From JANTGF01 sp963750735 (lineage in GTDB: Bacteria; Bacteroidota; Bacteroidia; Bacteroidales; VadinHA17), in assembly GCA_963750735.1 (NCBI GenBank), contig CAVVRY010000003.1, forward strand, positions 62,001 through 126,000: DNA of 64,000 nt, written 5' to 3'. A program made the translations under genes and the position numbers. The notes beneath the pieces were generated by a model. That model worked only from the letters and a program-made list of their open reading frames with translations, was not told the DNA's origin and made no database searches. This document shows, piece by piece, positions 10,801-20,826 of this stretch (position 1 is its first letter; each line of letters opens with the position of its first letter).

Positions 10801-11971
10801 ACCCAGATGATTTAATAGTATCATTGTTAAAAATGACCTGTCCGGAGAAATTACCAGTAAAATGCACTAGATTTTGATCAATATTAAGTTCATAACCAAC
10901 ATCTTCACCTGTATCCCCTAACACTCCACTCCAAAGCAATCTTCCCTGGGCATTATATTTTGTAGCTAAAATATCAAGTCCTCCATTGGAAACAACAGGT
11001 GTTCCATCAAAAATTCCCTTGCCAATGCTATCAATATTTGCAATACCTTGAACATGTCCTAATAAATAAATATTACCATATATATCCGTTTCGGCATCAT
11101 ATCCACGATCATTGCCTGTTCCTCCTATTTGCCGCAACCAGGATATCATACCCAAAGGATTAACCTTCAATATAAAAACATCTTCCGCTCCTTGGCTCTT
11201 CAACGATTCATTTCCAAAGAATAAAGAATCAATAAAAAACCCTGTTATTAATAAATCACCATCTATTGCCATCGAAATACTATTCGATCTTCCTTTTTTA
11301 TTTGTTTGCACAAATGGATAAGCATTTAAAAAATTGCCATCATTATCATAGGTTGAAAGAAAATTATTAATCGTACTTTTAGCAACCACCAAAGTATCAT
11401 TTTCGAAAAAAAGTGAATCATTAAAAAACCCTATCAAATTTATTCCCCCAATATTATCAATAGTAAGGCTATTCCCTCTGTCGACTCCTCCGCCCCAGGC
11501 AACACTTTTTGCCCAAGCAAGGGACCCATTTGGTGAAATTTTGGCGATAAAAACATCTTCAGAAGCCTCATAGGAATTTAGGATAACTCCTTCAAAATTG
11601 GCCCCATCACTAAAACTACCAGTAATATATACATTTCCGGATGCGTCAATATTAATTCCCTTAGGAACCTCTTTCCCACTTCCTCCATACCTGCGGGTCC
11701 ACAGAGTATCACCATCACTATTGTATTTTACCAACAAGATATCTCGGTCACCATAAGAGCTATATACTTTTGAGTTAACAGTTATGTCTCCCTGAAAGAC
11801 AGTAAGGGAGATCAATGCATCATCCCCTGAGGAATATACCACTTTATTAACCTGAACATCATCGGCACTGGATTGATGAGATGACCATGACCAATCCTGA
11901 GCACTTAAACTTGAGGATAATACGCATCCAATTGTACAAAGAAATACAAACAAACAATTTCGTGCCTTCAT
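7895..11971 (-). CDS. Large SprB-repeat adhesin with SBBP repeats and T9SS type B C-terminal domain (frameshifted as read)
   Basis: One gene is reconstructed from reading frames 11995-10022, 9769-9452 and 9262-7895. The ATG at 11971 gives a good signal peptide (MKARNCLFVFL...SLSAQ). Next come SBBP-type beta-propeller repeats (about residues 60-450; recurring DVFI/AKISPNG, GNIYLLG), then many SprB repeats (GSISLTISGGTVSGDYTYQW; NCTW/DANGC patterns) and a gliding-type sorting domain (FSPNNDGINDRW ... GTYYYIIDLDNGE ... VNIIK). Such proteins are exported by T9SS to the cell surface for adhesion or gliding. Between 9262 and 10067 the frame changes at several points, for example one base missing near 10067 and near 9975, each restoring a typical SprB repeat. 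Sequencing error is more likely than decay because both flanks are well preserved. The true product would be about 1350 residues. Confidence 0.85.
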
Positions 11972-12145
11972 CTTGAGTGTTTTTGGTAATACCACAATTG
12001 AGTTTCTTAATTTGTAAAATCAAATTTAAGATATTTTTTATATTTTCATTAATATTCTTCATATAAACTTCATAATTTTCAACTTTTAAGGTGGTTGAAA
12101 GAAATAAATGATAGTTTTGAAGGATAATCCAGATATACAATAGTC

Positions 12146-13060
12146 ATGCAGCCTATAATACATATTGGCCTTCCAAAAACTGGTACAACATGGTTTCAAG
12201 TGAATTATTTTCCCTTTGTGGAGAATGCAAAATATTTATCAAGAGGGGAAGTTCATAGAAAAATTGTAAAGGCAAATACTTTTGAATTTGATGCTAATTC
12301 AATTAGTGATGAACTTAAGCAAAATAAATATAAATATTTGATTTTAAGCCTTGAAGGACTTAGTGGTACAGTTCATAATTTTGGTTTAAATGGATATCTG
12401 ACCACTGAGCATGCCAAAAGGATAAAATTAATATTCCCTAATGCTAAAATCATACTATTTATTAGAAATCAGATAGATATGATTGCTTCGGCCTACATCC
12501 AATATATAAAAGGCGGAGGGACTTATTCTATAGATAAATATCTTTTTCATAAAAATTTTAAAAATTTAAACAGCCTTACTCTTTTTTCTTTCAAACACTT
12601 TGAATATCACAATATTATAACTCTATATAAGAATCTCTTTGGGAGGGAAAACGTACACATTTTTTTATTTGAAGATTTTTTATTATCGAATGAAGACTTT
12701 ATTGAAAGATTCAGTAATAGATTCCAATTTAAGGTGAATATTGAAGAATTAAATTACTTAAAAATAAATCAAGGATATAGAAATTGGATACGGTGGATTG
12801 CTTTAATTACTAATCGATTCACAGAAAGAAAAATGTTAAATAAATACTACATCATCCATATACCAGGCTGGTTTGAATTCTCAAAAAAGATATTAAACTA
12901 TGCTAATAAATACTCGCTTTTCGGCAATCACCTTTCCCCAGGAAGAATCCTGGGGAAAAATAATTTAGATTTTATTTCTGAATACTACAAAAAATCAAAC
13001 CAATTTCTTATTAATGAGCATCAACTAACCGAAATCCAAAGGTTCAATTATCCGCTTTAA
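12146..13060 (+). CDS. Sulfotransferase-like protein
   Basis: 304 residues. The PAPS-binding loop is visible near the N-terminus (GLPKTGTTWF, residues about 8-17), and a 3'-phosphate-binding type segment (ILFIRNQIDMIASAY) lies near residue 105. Members transfer sulfate from PAPS to carbohydrate or other hydroxyl acceptors. It is followed 10 bases later by a second sulfotransferase and then by a DxD glycosyltransferase. The acceptor is therefore probably a surface glycan (inference). The gene is visibly more AT-rich than the flanking adhesin, as often seen in horizontally acquired polysaccharide genes. Confidence 0.8.
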   Translation: MQPIIHIGLPKTGTTWFQVNYFPFVENAKYLSRGEVHRKIVKANTFEFDANSISDELKQNKYKYLILSLEGLSGTVHNFGLNGYLTTEHAKRIKLIFPNAKIILFIRNQIDMIASAYIQYIKGGGTYSIDKYLFHKNFKNLNSLTLFSFKHFEYHNIITLYKNLFGRENVHIFLFEDFLLSNEDFIERFSNRFQFKVNIEELNYLKINQGYRNWIRWIALITNRFTERKMLNKYYIIHIPGWFEFSKKILNYANKYSLFGNHLSPGRILGKNNLDFISEYYKKSNQFLINEHQLTEIQRFNYPL

Positions 13061-13070
13061 TATCTTTCTA

Positions 13071-13799
13071 ATGCCAATTTCGAGAGAAAAAAAAATAATA
13101 TTTGTCCATATTCCAAAAACAGGTGGGACTTCCATTGAATACGCCTTAGATATGCATGGTTACAAGAAAGATATTGGAATATTACCATACCTAAAACAAA
13201 ACAAAAATTACCATAATTTATTTGGTGCTGGATTACAACATATGACCTTACAAGAAATATCTTATGCTATCCGCATATCAAACTTTACAAATTATAAAAA
13301 ATTTGGACGTTCTAAAAGAAGATTTGATTTTATGAAGGCAATGATATCTGACCCCTATTTTAAAAAAGGATACTTAGATCTTAGTGCAATAAAGAATTAT
13401 TTTGTATTCACTGTTGTAAGAAATCCGTATGCTAGGTTGGTTTCCCATTTCGCATGGTTAAACGAAAAATGGTATAATAAAATTCCTGCAAATGTTGATG
13501 AATTTGAACACTTTGTTTATCAGTCACTCAAGCAGGGTGACTTTGATGCCAAAAGGCATTTAATTCCTCAGAATTTATATATTAGTAGACCTTCTTCAAT
13601 TAATAAAATATTGAAATATGAAAAGCTTGAGCAAAGTTTTACAGAACTATGTGAAGAACATGATTTTAATAGCAGCTTGCCAATTAGGATGAAATCAAAT
13701 CATGAATTGGTGAGTAAATACTATATTAATAAAGAAGTTAAAAAATTAGTTTACAATATTTATAAAAAAGATTTTGAATTATTTGGATATCATGAATAA
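13071..13799 (+). CDS. Sulfotransferase family 2-like protein
   Basis: 242 residues. It starts with the sulfotransferase-2 loop IIFVHIPKTGGTSIE (about residues 9-23) and has the second conserved element FVFTVVRNPYARLVSHF near 113-129. It belongs to the PAPS-dependent sulfotransferase fold but is distinct from its upstream neighbour, so the locus encodes two different sulfotransferases. The stop overlaps the start of the following gene. The acceptor is unknown, presumably a polysaccharide made by the surrounding genes. Confidence 0.85.
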   Translation: MPISREKKIIFVHIPKTGGTSIEYALDMHGYKKDIGILPYLKQNKNYHNLFGAGLQHMTLQEISYAIRISNFTNYKKFGRSKRRFDFMKAMISDPYFKKGYLDLSAIKNYFVFTVVRNPYARLVSHFAWLNEKWYNKIPANVDEFEHFVYQSLKQGDFDAKRHLIPQNLYISRPSSINKILKYEKLEQSFTELCEEHDFNSSLPIRMKSNHELVSKYYINKEVKKLVYNIYKKDFELFGYHE

Positions 13800-14631
13800 A
13801 GAAATAGATTTTAAAAACAAAATTTCAGGTGTTGTTTATTGTGCAAGAGGAAAACCCTATCTTAAACAAGCTGAACTTTCTGCTAAAAGTCTACAATCAT
13901 TTTCACCTAATATTCCTTGTACTATTTTTACGACTGAAAAAATAACAGGCTCCAATTGGGATAAGACAATTTCACTTCCTTCTAATCCTCCTTCTCGAAA
14001 ATTATCAATGTCTGACAAATTATTTACACTTATAGAAACCCCTTATTCCCATACTTTATATCTTGATGCGGACACCTTAATTATCGATAACATATCAGAA
14101 ATGTTTCAGATTTTACACAAATTTGACTTGAGCATTTGCCATGGACATGACCGACAAAAAAGATTCGATATCCAAACGGGGATTGGCTCATATAAGGGTA
14201 AAACACATAAAGCTATTGATATAACCATACCATATGCATTTTCTCCTTTGCAGGGAGGTCTAATTCTTTTTAAAAAAAACAATAAAGTCAATACGTGGTT
14301 AAATGATCTTTACAAATTATATATTCAAAAGGATTATTATGACGATCAGGTATCAATAAGAGAATTACTTTGGAAATCTAATCTGAATTTTTATGTTCTT
14401 CCTCCAGAGTATAATTTTAATACTATAGATCAATTAAAATCCTGGAAAAAGTATCATTATAAGCAAGCTAAGCCAAAGATCTTTCATTATACACAGAATA
14501 AAGCCTCAGACATTGAAAAATTAATTTATTCTGTTTATAATCCAAATAAAAACAACTGGCAGGATTTTCAGGGAAGATTTAATTGGATACCAATGAAAGT
14601 AAAATTACTACTCAGGCGATTAATCAGATAA
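13792..14631 (+). CDS. Nucleotide-sugar transferase-like protein (GT-A, DxD)
   Basis: 279 residues from the ATG at 13792, which overlaps the previous stop by 8 bases; an in-frame TTG at 13774 is a less likely start. A DxD metal and sugar-nucleotide motif sits in YSHTLYLDADTLII near residue 85, and GGLILFK near 155 is the usual second motif of this fold. This resembles glycosyltransferases of the GT8/GT77-like type. It ends 9 bases before the end of the convergent GT2 gene. Donor and acceptor are unknown. Confidence 0.75.
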   Translation: MNKEIDFKNKISGVVYCARGKPYLKQAELSAKSLQSFSPNIPCTIFTTEKITGSNWDKTISLPSNPPSRKLSMSDKLFTLIETPYSHTLYLDADTLIIDNISEMFQILHKFDLSICHGHDRQKRFDIQTGIGSYKGKTHKAIDITIPYAFSPLQGGLILFKKNNKVNTWLNDLYKLYIQKDYYDDQVSIRELLWKSNLNFYVLPPEYNFNTIDQLKSWKKYHYKQAKPKIFHYTQNKASDIEKLIYSVYNPNKNNWQDFQGRFNWIPMKVKLLLRRLIR

Positions 14632-14640
14632 CTTCCTGTC

Positions 14641-15462
14641 CTACTTGTTATTGATAAAATCCCTTTTTAACCTCAACTTAATATTAAACAAGAATAACGA
14701 AATAAATATCTCAATTTGCCCAACGAAATAATAAAACACTTTCATTGGATTTACTCCTAATGTTTTTAATGCATTCTTTCTAATAAAGCGCGATTCTTTA
14801 ATTTGTAAACTTCTAAGCTGTAAAGATTGCATATTCGAAGAAATCCTATAGCAAACTAATTCTTCTTTTAATATAACAGCAGGAAACTTTTCTAACACCC
14901 TAATCCACAAATCATAATCCAAACTGCTAACAAAGGATTCATCATATTGACTTACAGATTCAAAAATTTTTCTGTAAAAAATAACTGAGGAGTGACAAAA
15001 AAGATTATTCCTGACAATTTTATGAAGAATTTCACTTGAATTAATATAACTCCCTCTATTAAATCCTTTCTTTTTTAAAGGACAACCGGCATGATTAATA
15101 AACCTTACAGAACAACCAAGAAGTTTTATTTCTTTATGTCTCCTTAGGTAATTTAGTTGATGTTCTAGCTTATTTGGCAACCAAATATCATCAGCATCTA
15201 TTCTAGCTATTAATTCTCCCTTTGCATTATTTAAACCATGATTCAATGATGCCGCCAATCCTGAATGGTCTTTATGAAAATATCTGATTCTTTCATCATC
15301 GTTACTAATACTAATTATTGTACCTGCTGAATCATCAGTCGATCCATCATCAACAATTATGAATTCAAAATCATTAAAGGTTTGGTTCAAAACTGAAAAA
15401 ATAGCTTCCTTAAGGTACGGGGAACCATTATAAACTGCCAATATTACAGAAATAGCAGGCAT
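14641..15462 (-). CDS. Glycosyltransferase family 2
   Basis: 273 residues. Classic GT2 GT-A domain: SVILAVYNGSPYLKEAI at the N-terminus, IIVDDGSTDDS near 35, ARIDADDIW (DxD) near 90 and SSLDYDLWIRV near 180. A hydrophobic, basic C-terminal segment suggests membrane association. Its start overlaps the stop of the upstream GT2 gene, so the two are translationally coupled. It probably adds a sugar to a lipid-linked surface polysaccharide; linkage unknown. Confidence 0.9.
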   Translation of the reverse strand: MPAISVILAVYNGSPYLKEAIFSVLNQTFNDFEFIIVDDGSTDDSAGTIISISNDDERIRYFHKDHSGLAASLNHGLNNAKGELIARIDADDIWLPNKLEHQLNYLRRHKEIKLLGCSVRFINHAGCPLKKKGFNRGSYINSSEILHKIVRNNLFCHSSVIFYRKIFESVSQYDESFVSSLDYDLWIRVLEKFPAVILKEELVCYRISSNMQSLQLRSLQIKESRFIRKNALKTLGVNPMKVFYYFVGQIEIFISLFLFNIKLRLKRDFINNK

Positions 15463-16340
15463 TATAAATTAACTAATGATTGGAACCTTCTCCAGACTTT
15501 TTTAGGATTTGCCAATGCAGATAAAAACAAGTAAAGAAATCCTTTTATATGTTTATCTGAATTTAAAAATTTTCTATAATTTTTCAGATGAAAGAAATTC
15601 ATCAAACGAGTATACTTTATTGAATTTTTGTTAAAATAACGATCTCTAATAATAAAAATCTTTTCATTTACCTCCCAAAGGTATTTATCAGATAAATTAC
15701 CATTGTGAATCCTATACCCCATTAAGGGAGTTTTTAGATTTGCGAACTTGGCTCCTCCTTTATACGCCCTAACAAAAAAATCATAATCTTCAGAAGGATA
15801 TGCATGTTCTTTATAATAATATTTTTTAAACACCTCCGCCTTACCCATAACTGAAGAATGTAACAAAGGGATTTCACCATTTATCAAATAAGAACCTATT
15901 TCATCGTGAGAAGTTGGAAAATTAGTTTGGAATATACTTTTAGTAGCCGTTGCATTATAGTATACAGTATTTGTACCCAGCAAGTCAATTACTTCTGAAT
16001 TCATTAAAAAATCATACTGAAGCTCCACTTTCCTGGGAAAGATAAAATCATCCGGATCAAGCCGCATAATAAATGCACTTTTAACATGATCAATCGCTTC
16101 ATTAAGTGCTGGAACAAATCCCCTATTTGGTTTAAAAGATAATACTTTTAAATTCAGTGGAAATTTCCTATATGCTGAAATAATATCAAGTGAACTATCG
16201 GAAGATCCATCGTCTACTAAAATTATTTCAGCTGGAAGAACCGATGAGGCAAGTAAACTCTCAAAATAACCCTCCAGAAAAGCACCCTGATTATAGTTTG
16301 CTGTAATCACTGAAACATTTACAATCTTTCTATCGTTCAT
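15462..16340 (-). CDS. Glycosyltransferase family 2
   Basis: 292 residues. GT2 motifs: VITANYNQGAFLEGY near residue 12, ILVDDGSSDSS near 40, MRLDPDDF (DxD) near 91 and PSEDYDFFVRAY near 178. The stop overlaps the next gene and its start overlaps the stop of the upstream GT4 gene by 4 bases, placing it in the middle of a tightly packed minus-strand polysaccharide operon. Specific sugar not predictable. Confidence 0.9.
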   Translation of the reverse strand: MNDRKIVNVSVITANYNQGAFLEGYFESLLASSVLPAEIILVDDGSSDSSLDIISAYRKFPLNLKVLSFKPNRGFVPALNEAIDHVKSAFIMRLDPDDFIFPRKVELQYDFLMNSEVIDLLGTNTVYYNATATKSIFQTNFPTSHDEIGSYLINGEIPLLHSSVMGKAEVFKKYYYKEHAYPSEDYDFFVRAYKGGAKFANLKTPLMGYRIHNGNLSDKYLWEVNEKIFIIRDRYFNKNSIKYTRLMNFFHLKNYRKFLNSDKHIKGFLYLFLSALANPKKVWRRFQSLVNL

Positions 16341-17524
16341 TTTCTAGTAAAAACAGGGAATTCTTCCATCAATTTTAAATATATCCTTTCAAAAGAGAAG
16401 TTTTCTTCAATATTCTTGGCAGCATTCTCACCCAACTTTTCCCTCAGCAACCTGTCTTTAATAAGTAAATTTATATTTTGTGCAAGGCTTTCAATATTAT
16501 GAAATAATAATGAGTTCTCTCCATCCTTAGTAAGAAAATTTTCAATTCCCTTCATTTTAACAAAACAACATGCTAGCCCACAGCTCATTGATTCAAGCAA
16601 AGCATTTGGAATCCCTTCCATTTTTGAATTTAACACAAAAATATCTGAGGCTTTCAAATATTTTTCAGGTTGAATACAAGGTCCAACAAAAGTAATTTTA
16701 CTTTTTAATAACTGCTTCCCTTTATTGAATAAATCTTGCATCTCCTCATTGTAACTTGTCATATAATGATTAGATCCCACTTCGTAATCTCCAACAATAA
16801 TATAGTGAAATTGGTAGCTAATTTTTGATAAAACTGAAAATATTTCTTCAAATCCTTTACGGTTGATCAAAAAACCAACAGAAACTAATATAATTTGATC
16901 TTCGGGCAAATCTAAGCTTTTTCTTAATTCAATTTTTTCTTTAACTCCAGTTTTGGAAAACACCATATTGTCAACTCCCTGAGGTATTTCTATAACCTTA
17001 TCAATTCCAAAAGATGATTCTATCCATGCTTTGGAAAATTCAGGGTTTATAGAATAGAACCAGGAAACTTTAGAAAAAATGAACCTTGAAAGAATTTTTC
17101 TATATTTATTAACTAGTGAAATCAAATCATCCTCGCCAAACATTGTAGAACGGAAGATTACTTTTTTGTTAAATAACCGTCCGAACCAAATTAAAAATTC
17201 AAATCCTATAATATTTCCACCATATATAAATACAATCTGATTTCTTAAAACATGATAAATATACCCTGGAAGAATAATGAGTAGTGAAAATATTTTTGTG
17301 ACAATATTGTAATTAAAATAAAGTATTCGAACCACTCTCAACCCATTTATCGATTCTCGACGTTTCAGTTTTCCCTTTCGGTTTAAACTTAATAGAGTTA
17401 CCTGATAATCTTTTTCAGATAAGAACTTTGCAAAGTTATAGGCATTCTTACCTCCCCCTGCATTTACAGGCGGTGTAAAGGATGAACAAAATAATATCTT
17501 ATCTAAAGATTCTGGTTTTTTCAA
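16337..17524 (-). CDS. Glycosyltransferase family 4 (GT-B)
   Basis: 395 residues. The N-terminal acceptor domain has the glycine-rich opening FTPPVNAGGGKNAYNFAKF. The C-terminal donor domain has LVSVGFLINRKGFEE near 215, IVGDYEVG near 245 and the GT4 signature SKMEGIPNALLESMSCG near 315 (E-x7-E pattern). Retaining GT-B transferases of this family act on nucleotide sugars at the cytoplasmic membrane. It overlaps the downstream GT2 gene and the 3' end of the upstream deacetylase by 4 bases each, indicating one operon. Confidence 0.92.
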   Translation of the reverse strand: MKKPESLDKILFCSSFTPPVNAGGGKNAYNFAKFLSEKDYQVTLLSLNRKGKLKRRESINGLRVVRILYFNYNIVTKIFSLLIILPGYIYHVLRNQIVFIYGGNIIGFEFLIWFGRLFNKKVIFRSTMFGEDDLISLVNKYRKILSRFIFSKVSWFYSINPEFSKAWIESSFGIDKVIEIPQGVDNMVFSKTGVKEKIELRKSLDLPEDQIILVSVGFLINRKGFEEIFSVLSKISYQFHYIIVGDYEVGSNHYMTSYNEEMQDLFNKGKQLLKSKITFVGPCIQPEKYLKASDIFVLNSKMEGIPNALLESMSCGLACCFVKMKGIENFLTKDGENSLLFHNIESLAQNINLLIKDRLLREKLGENAAKNIEENFSFERIYLKLMEEFPVFTRK

Positions 17525-18131
17525 AATTCAATTTTATTAAAACTAAGCTTTCTGCGATTAAGGTTTATTAAAATGAATGTAAGGATATCTTGATTTCTAT
17601 CGAAATTTTTATGTTTATCATGCAATAAGATTATAGATCCTGATGATGTAAAATTCTCAACATTTTTCAGGCTCTTATTTATTTTCAACTTCTTCCGGTA
17701 GTCCCCACTCATTATATCCCACATAACAATTTTATAGTTGCTCTTTCAGGGCACGGATCTGGGTTGGCTTTAATCCGTCCATAAGGTGGTCGAAAAAGTT
17801 TACTGCCAATAATCTCATTTGCTCTTTCAATATCTTCAAAATATTTTTCATTTGCAGTTGTCCATCCATTAAGGTGACTATATGTGTGGTTTCCAACTGC
17901 ATGCCCCTCCTTTAGTATTCTTTCAAACAAAGTCGGATACTTCTCTACCTGTCTTCCTAAACAGAAAAATGTTGCTTTTGCATCGTATTTGGCCAAAATA
18001 TCCAAGATTCTCGGTGTTCCCTCCGGATCCGGACCATCATCAAAAGTAAGGAAAACTTTATTCTCCGAATTAGGAATCCTCCAGATTACTCCTGGAAATA
18101 ATTTCTGAATAATTATAGGTGTATGATACAC
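17521..18131 (-). CDS. Polysaccharide deacetylase (NodB domain), frameshifted as read
   Basis: Reading frames 18131-17712 and 17724-17521 together give a complete NodB-type deacetylase of about 200 residues. Visible motifs are VFLTFDDGPDPEGT (motif 1, catalytic and metal Asp) near residue 25, HAVGNHTYSHLNG (motif 2, metal His) near 75 and LFRPPYGRIK (motif 3) near 112. After GRIK, a one-base shift near 17770 restores PTQIRALKEQ and a second near 17730 restores KIVMWDIMSGDYRK. Two compensating single-base errors are therefore likely. It removes acetyl groups from N-acetylated sugars, probably modifying the glycan made by the adjacent transferases. Confidence 0.82.
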
Positions 18132-18191
18132 AATTAATTGATGATGAATAAATCTTATTAGGCAATATTTACTAAAACATTAACTCTTGAT

Positions 18192-18698
18192 TCAAACCAA
18201 TAAAAATCTCCACAATTTCTTACTCCATACATCACCTGCAAAATCAATATTAATTCTAGGCGTTGCTATAAGTTTTACAATCTTGTCTGATGGCTCAACC
18301 CAAATCCTTTTTGATGAAGCCAGGTCCTCTCCATAAAAGCTTTTATCAATTTTAAGTTCTCGTGTAAGTTTCCCTGGGCCATCTAAATCACCCACTCCTC
18401 TAATCAAAACAGCCTGGGGAATATCCTCTTTTGAAGTAACAAAATTTAACATCCAGTACATGCCATAAATCAGATACATATAGATATGTCCTCCCTGATG
18501 ATACATTATTTCAGTTCTTTCAGTTTTTCCTTTGCTGGCATGACAGGCCAGATCTTCACTCCCTCGATATGCCTCCACTTCAGTGATCTGATATCTCATC
18601 ATTTTACCATCTGGATAATTTCTTACCAGGTATTGCCCAATTAATTCAGGCGCTACCTTGAGTACATCTCGTTGGTAAAAGTCTAGGTTAAGTCTCAC
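18192..18698 (-). CDS. DNA-3-methyladenine glycosylase (MPG/AAG family)
   Basis: 168 residues. A base-excision repair glycosylase that removes alkylated purines such as 3-methyladenine. Family features: ITEVEAYRGSEDLACHA near 38-54 (catalytic Glu in the EAY segment), HIYMYLIYGMYWMLNFV near 72 and DGPGKLTREL near 106. The C-terminus (DVWSKKLWRFLLV) matches the usual end, though the protein is slightly shorter than the typical 190-200. It sits inside a polysaccharide operon, apparently by chance of gene order rather than function. Confidence 0.92.
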   Translation of the reverse strand: MRLNLDFYQRDVLKVAPELIGQYLVRNYPDGKMMRYQITEVEAYRGSEDLACHASKGKTERTEIMYHQGGHIYMYLIYGMYWMLNFVTSKEDIPQAVLIRGVGDLDGPGKLTRELKIDKSFYGEDLASSKRIWVEPSDKIVKLIATPRINIDFAGDVWSKKLWRFLLV

Positions 18699-18748
18699 TA
18701 TATTTTAAAATAATAAAGTAGATTCTTCAAATGAAAAAGAATCCATCA

Positions 18749-19243
18749 TCAATATTCAATTTTATCTTGCTTCTTTTGCCATGCTTTAAAAGCTTCTAAT
18801 GCGCTATCAACATCAAAATGTTCAAAGTGAATTCTTCTTTGCTCCATGTTTCTTGAACACTCTTCATAGATAAATGAGTCATCAAACCCATATTTTTTTG
18901 CTGTTTCAGAGGTGTTAGCATAATAAATCTTATCCATTTTTGCCCAATAAATTGCACCAAGACACATTGGACAAGGTTCACATGAACAATAAATTTCACA
19001 ATCAGAAAGGTCAAAACTGTTTAATTTTTTTGCAGCTTTTCTAATAGCATTAATTTCCGCATGAGCTGTGGGATCATTATCTCTAGTAACAGTGTTGCCT
19101 GCCTGAGCAATAACTTCTCCTCCTTTTACAATTACTGCCCCAAATGGTCCACCACCATCAGAAACGCTTTTAAAAGATTGTAAGGCAGCCTTTTCAAGAA
19201 ATTCTTTTTTTTCACTATTATTCATTCCGTCTTTATCCCTCAT
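18749..19243 (-). CDS. Nucleoside/guanine deaminase-like zinc enzyme
   Basis: 164 residues. Cytidine-deaminase fold with the zinc ligands and catalytic Glu in TAHAEINAIRKAAKKL (HAE) near residue 60 and in CEPCPMCLGAIYWA (PCxxC) near 87. Length and the GGPFGAVIVK / YEECSRNMEQRRI pattern resemble guanine deaminases of the GuaD type more than tRNA adenosine deaminase TadA, but I cannot separate them firmly. The start codon overlaps the stop of the O-antigen-ligase-like gene by 4 bases (ATGA type); a second Met at 19225 is possible. Confidence 0.85.
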   Translation of the reverse strand: MRDKDGMNNSEKKEFLEKAALQSFKSVSDGGGPFGAVIVKGGEVIAQAGNTVTRDNDPTAHAEINAIRKAAKKLNSFDLSDCEIYCSCEPCPMCLGAIYWAKMDKIYYANTSETAKKYGFDDSFIYEECSRNMEQRRIHFEHFDVDSALEAFKAWQKKQDKIEY

Positions 19244-20826
19244 TTTGATTCTAATTCTGAAATGTTTTGATACGCAAATAAAAATAAACTATAAAAATAA
19301 GCGAAAAACATAGATCCTGCTGATGTCTCCAATACATCCTCTACCATAAATGATAAGAATGCCACAGTAATAAAAATCATAAAATAAGGATTAACAAACC
19401 CTTTTTCTAAATATATTGGCAAAACCAATGATAATGTAGCCAGCAAAAAGCCAATCAAACCAAAAGCAATTAAGAAAGTAAGGAATTGGTTGTGTGCCCG
19501 GTGTCGAACCTCCATTGATAATTGTGAATTAACCTCCTCATAATATTTACTAAAGGCTAGCTTAACATCACCTGTTCCTATACCAAACCAGAAATTTTTC
19601 TTAAAAATTTGAACCCCCGCTTTTAAATGTTCCATCCTTTGAACCACAGAATGTCCTGTAGGGTTATCCCCTCTTTTCATTGAATCAAGCTGCCATAAAA
19701 TATTATAAATTAAAGGATACATAGAGGTTTGATCTACATAAATGTAATTTGCTATCCCATTTTCAATCCATTCAATTTCTTCAGGTTTAATTGAAGCCAA
19801 TCCTGCTGAATCTTTTCTCAATCCACGAGACGACAGATAGCGAATAATCGTATACCTTAACTCCTGATTTTTATGATCATGGCCTTCATAGTCCAACTGA
19901 CTCTTTTTTTGCCATTCGTTCATTAACTCCTCTTCACAAACATAAATCCAAACATAATTGCCATTTTCCAATTGAGGATTCTCCAGGTTGTGCGCATAAA
20001 AATTGCCATTTATCGTTGCCTTTTCGAGATTATTTAGATCAACTTCCTCCACAAACGAATACCTTACATAATACCTTATAAAAGTTACAGTTATAACTAT
20101 AAATGCAAGGAACCATAAAATTTTAATCACATTTCCGTATTTCAGCTTATGCTTCAGAAAAAACAACCTGAAACCATAAAGGAAACCAATAATAAATAAC
20201 AAGGCCAAGCCTGTTATGGATTTAAGAATGAACAAGAAAAGAATCATCCATATCAGGGAAATCCATTTAATCAAACTAAAGAAAAATTCATTCTTTTTAG
20301 GGGAATAAATCAACTCATTTAAAAGCAAAAATATCGCAAGAACGATTAATACTCCAAATCGAACATGATGAATAAAAATAGATATCTCTCGTATATCATG
20401 AATTTCTTTATTTCCAATACCAAGTAAAACACCAGTACTTATTATTGTCCCTACCAATACTGATAAAGTAAAAAAAGAGACAATTAGCTTTAGCTGATGT
20501 TGGTGTATTCGTGTGGTTGTACCTAAAATTAAAGGCAGTACAAGCAAGGGCAGTTTGATTTTTATATCGTTAAATCCATAATCAAGATCTGTTGAATTAA
20601 TCAGCCATAAAACATGAACCAGGAAAATACCCATAAAAATAATTACCCCAGGTCTTTCCTTCAGGGATTTCCATTTTTTTGCAAAATTACCTTCAAGCAA
20701 CCAATTAAAAAGCAGAAGGAATACACTAAAACTCATTAGGAAAAGTGAAAGAGGGAGGCTTATCGCCAATAAAACTAATCCAAACAAGTATATATTAGAG
20801 TGATTGAGAACTTTATGATTTAACAT
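19240..20826 (-). CDS. O-antigen ligase / Wzy-like polymerase membrane protein
   Basis: 528 residues with about 11 hydrophobic segments and a large extracytoplasmic loop (about residues 265-400), the arrangement of the O-antigen ligase/Wzy polymerase superfamily. The segment FGIGTGDVKLAFSKYYEE...RAHNQFLTFLIAFG near 420-465 matches the family core (GxGxG ... HNxFL). It would attach or polymerise lipid-linked oligosaccharide at the outer face of the inner membrane. First gene of the minus-strand polysaccharide operon; divergent from rplM. Ligase versus polymerase cannot be told from sequence. Confidence 0.85.
   Translation of the reverse strand: MLNHKVLNHSNIYLFGLVLLAISLPLSLFLMSFSVFLLLFNWLLEGNFAKKWKSLKERPGVIIFMGIFLVHVLWLINSTDLDYGFNDIKIKLPLLVLPLILGTTTRIHQHQLKLIVSFFTLSVLVGTIISTGVLLGIGNKEIHDIREISIFIHHVRFGVLIVLAIFLLLNELIYSPKKNEFFFSLIKWISLIWMILFLFILKSITGLALLFIIGFLYGFRLFFLKHKLKYGNVIKILWFLAFIVITVTFIRYYVRYSFVEEVDLNNLEKATINGNFYAHNLENPQLENGNYVWIYVCEEELMNEWQKKSQLDYEGHDHKNQELRYTIIRYLSSRGLRKDSAGLASIKPEEIEWIENGIANYIYVDQTSMYPLIYNILWQLDSMKRGDNPTGHSVVQRMEHLKAGVQIFKKNFWFGIGTGDVKLAFSKYYEEVNSQLSMEVRHRAHNQFLTFLIAFGLIGFLLATLSLVLPIYLEKGFVNPYFMIFITVAFLSFMVEDVLETSAGSMFFAYFYSLFLFAYQNISELESK

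Noticed and set aside
11859..12140. Minus-strand 93-residue frame before the adhesin
   Set aside because: It overlaps the adhesin signal peptide in another frame and the AT-rich upstream region; no family features.
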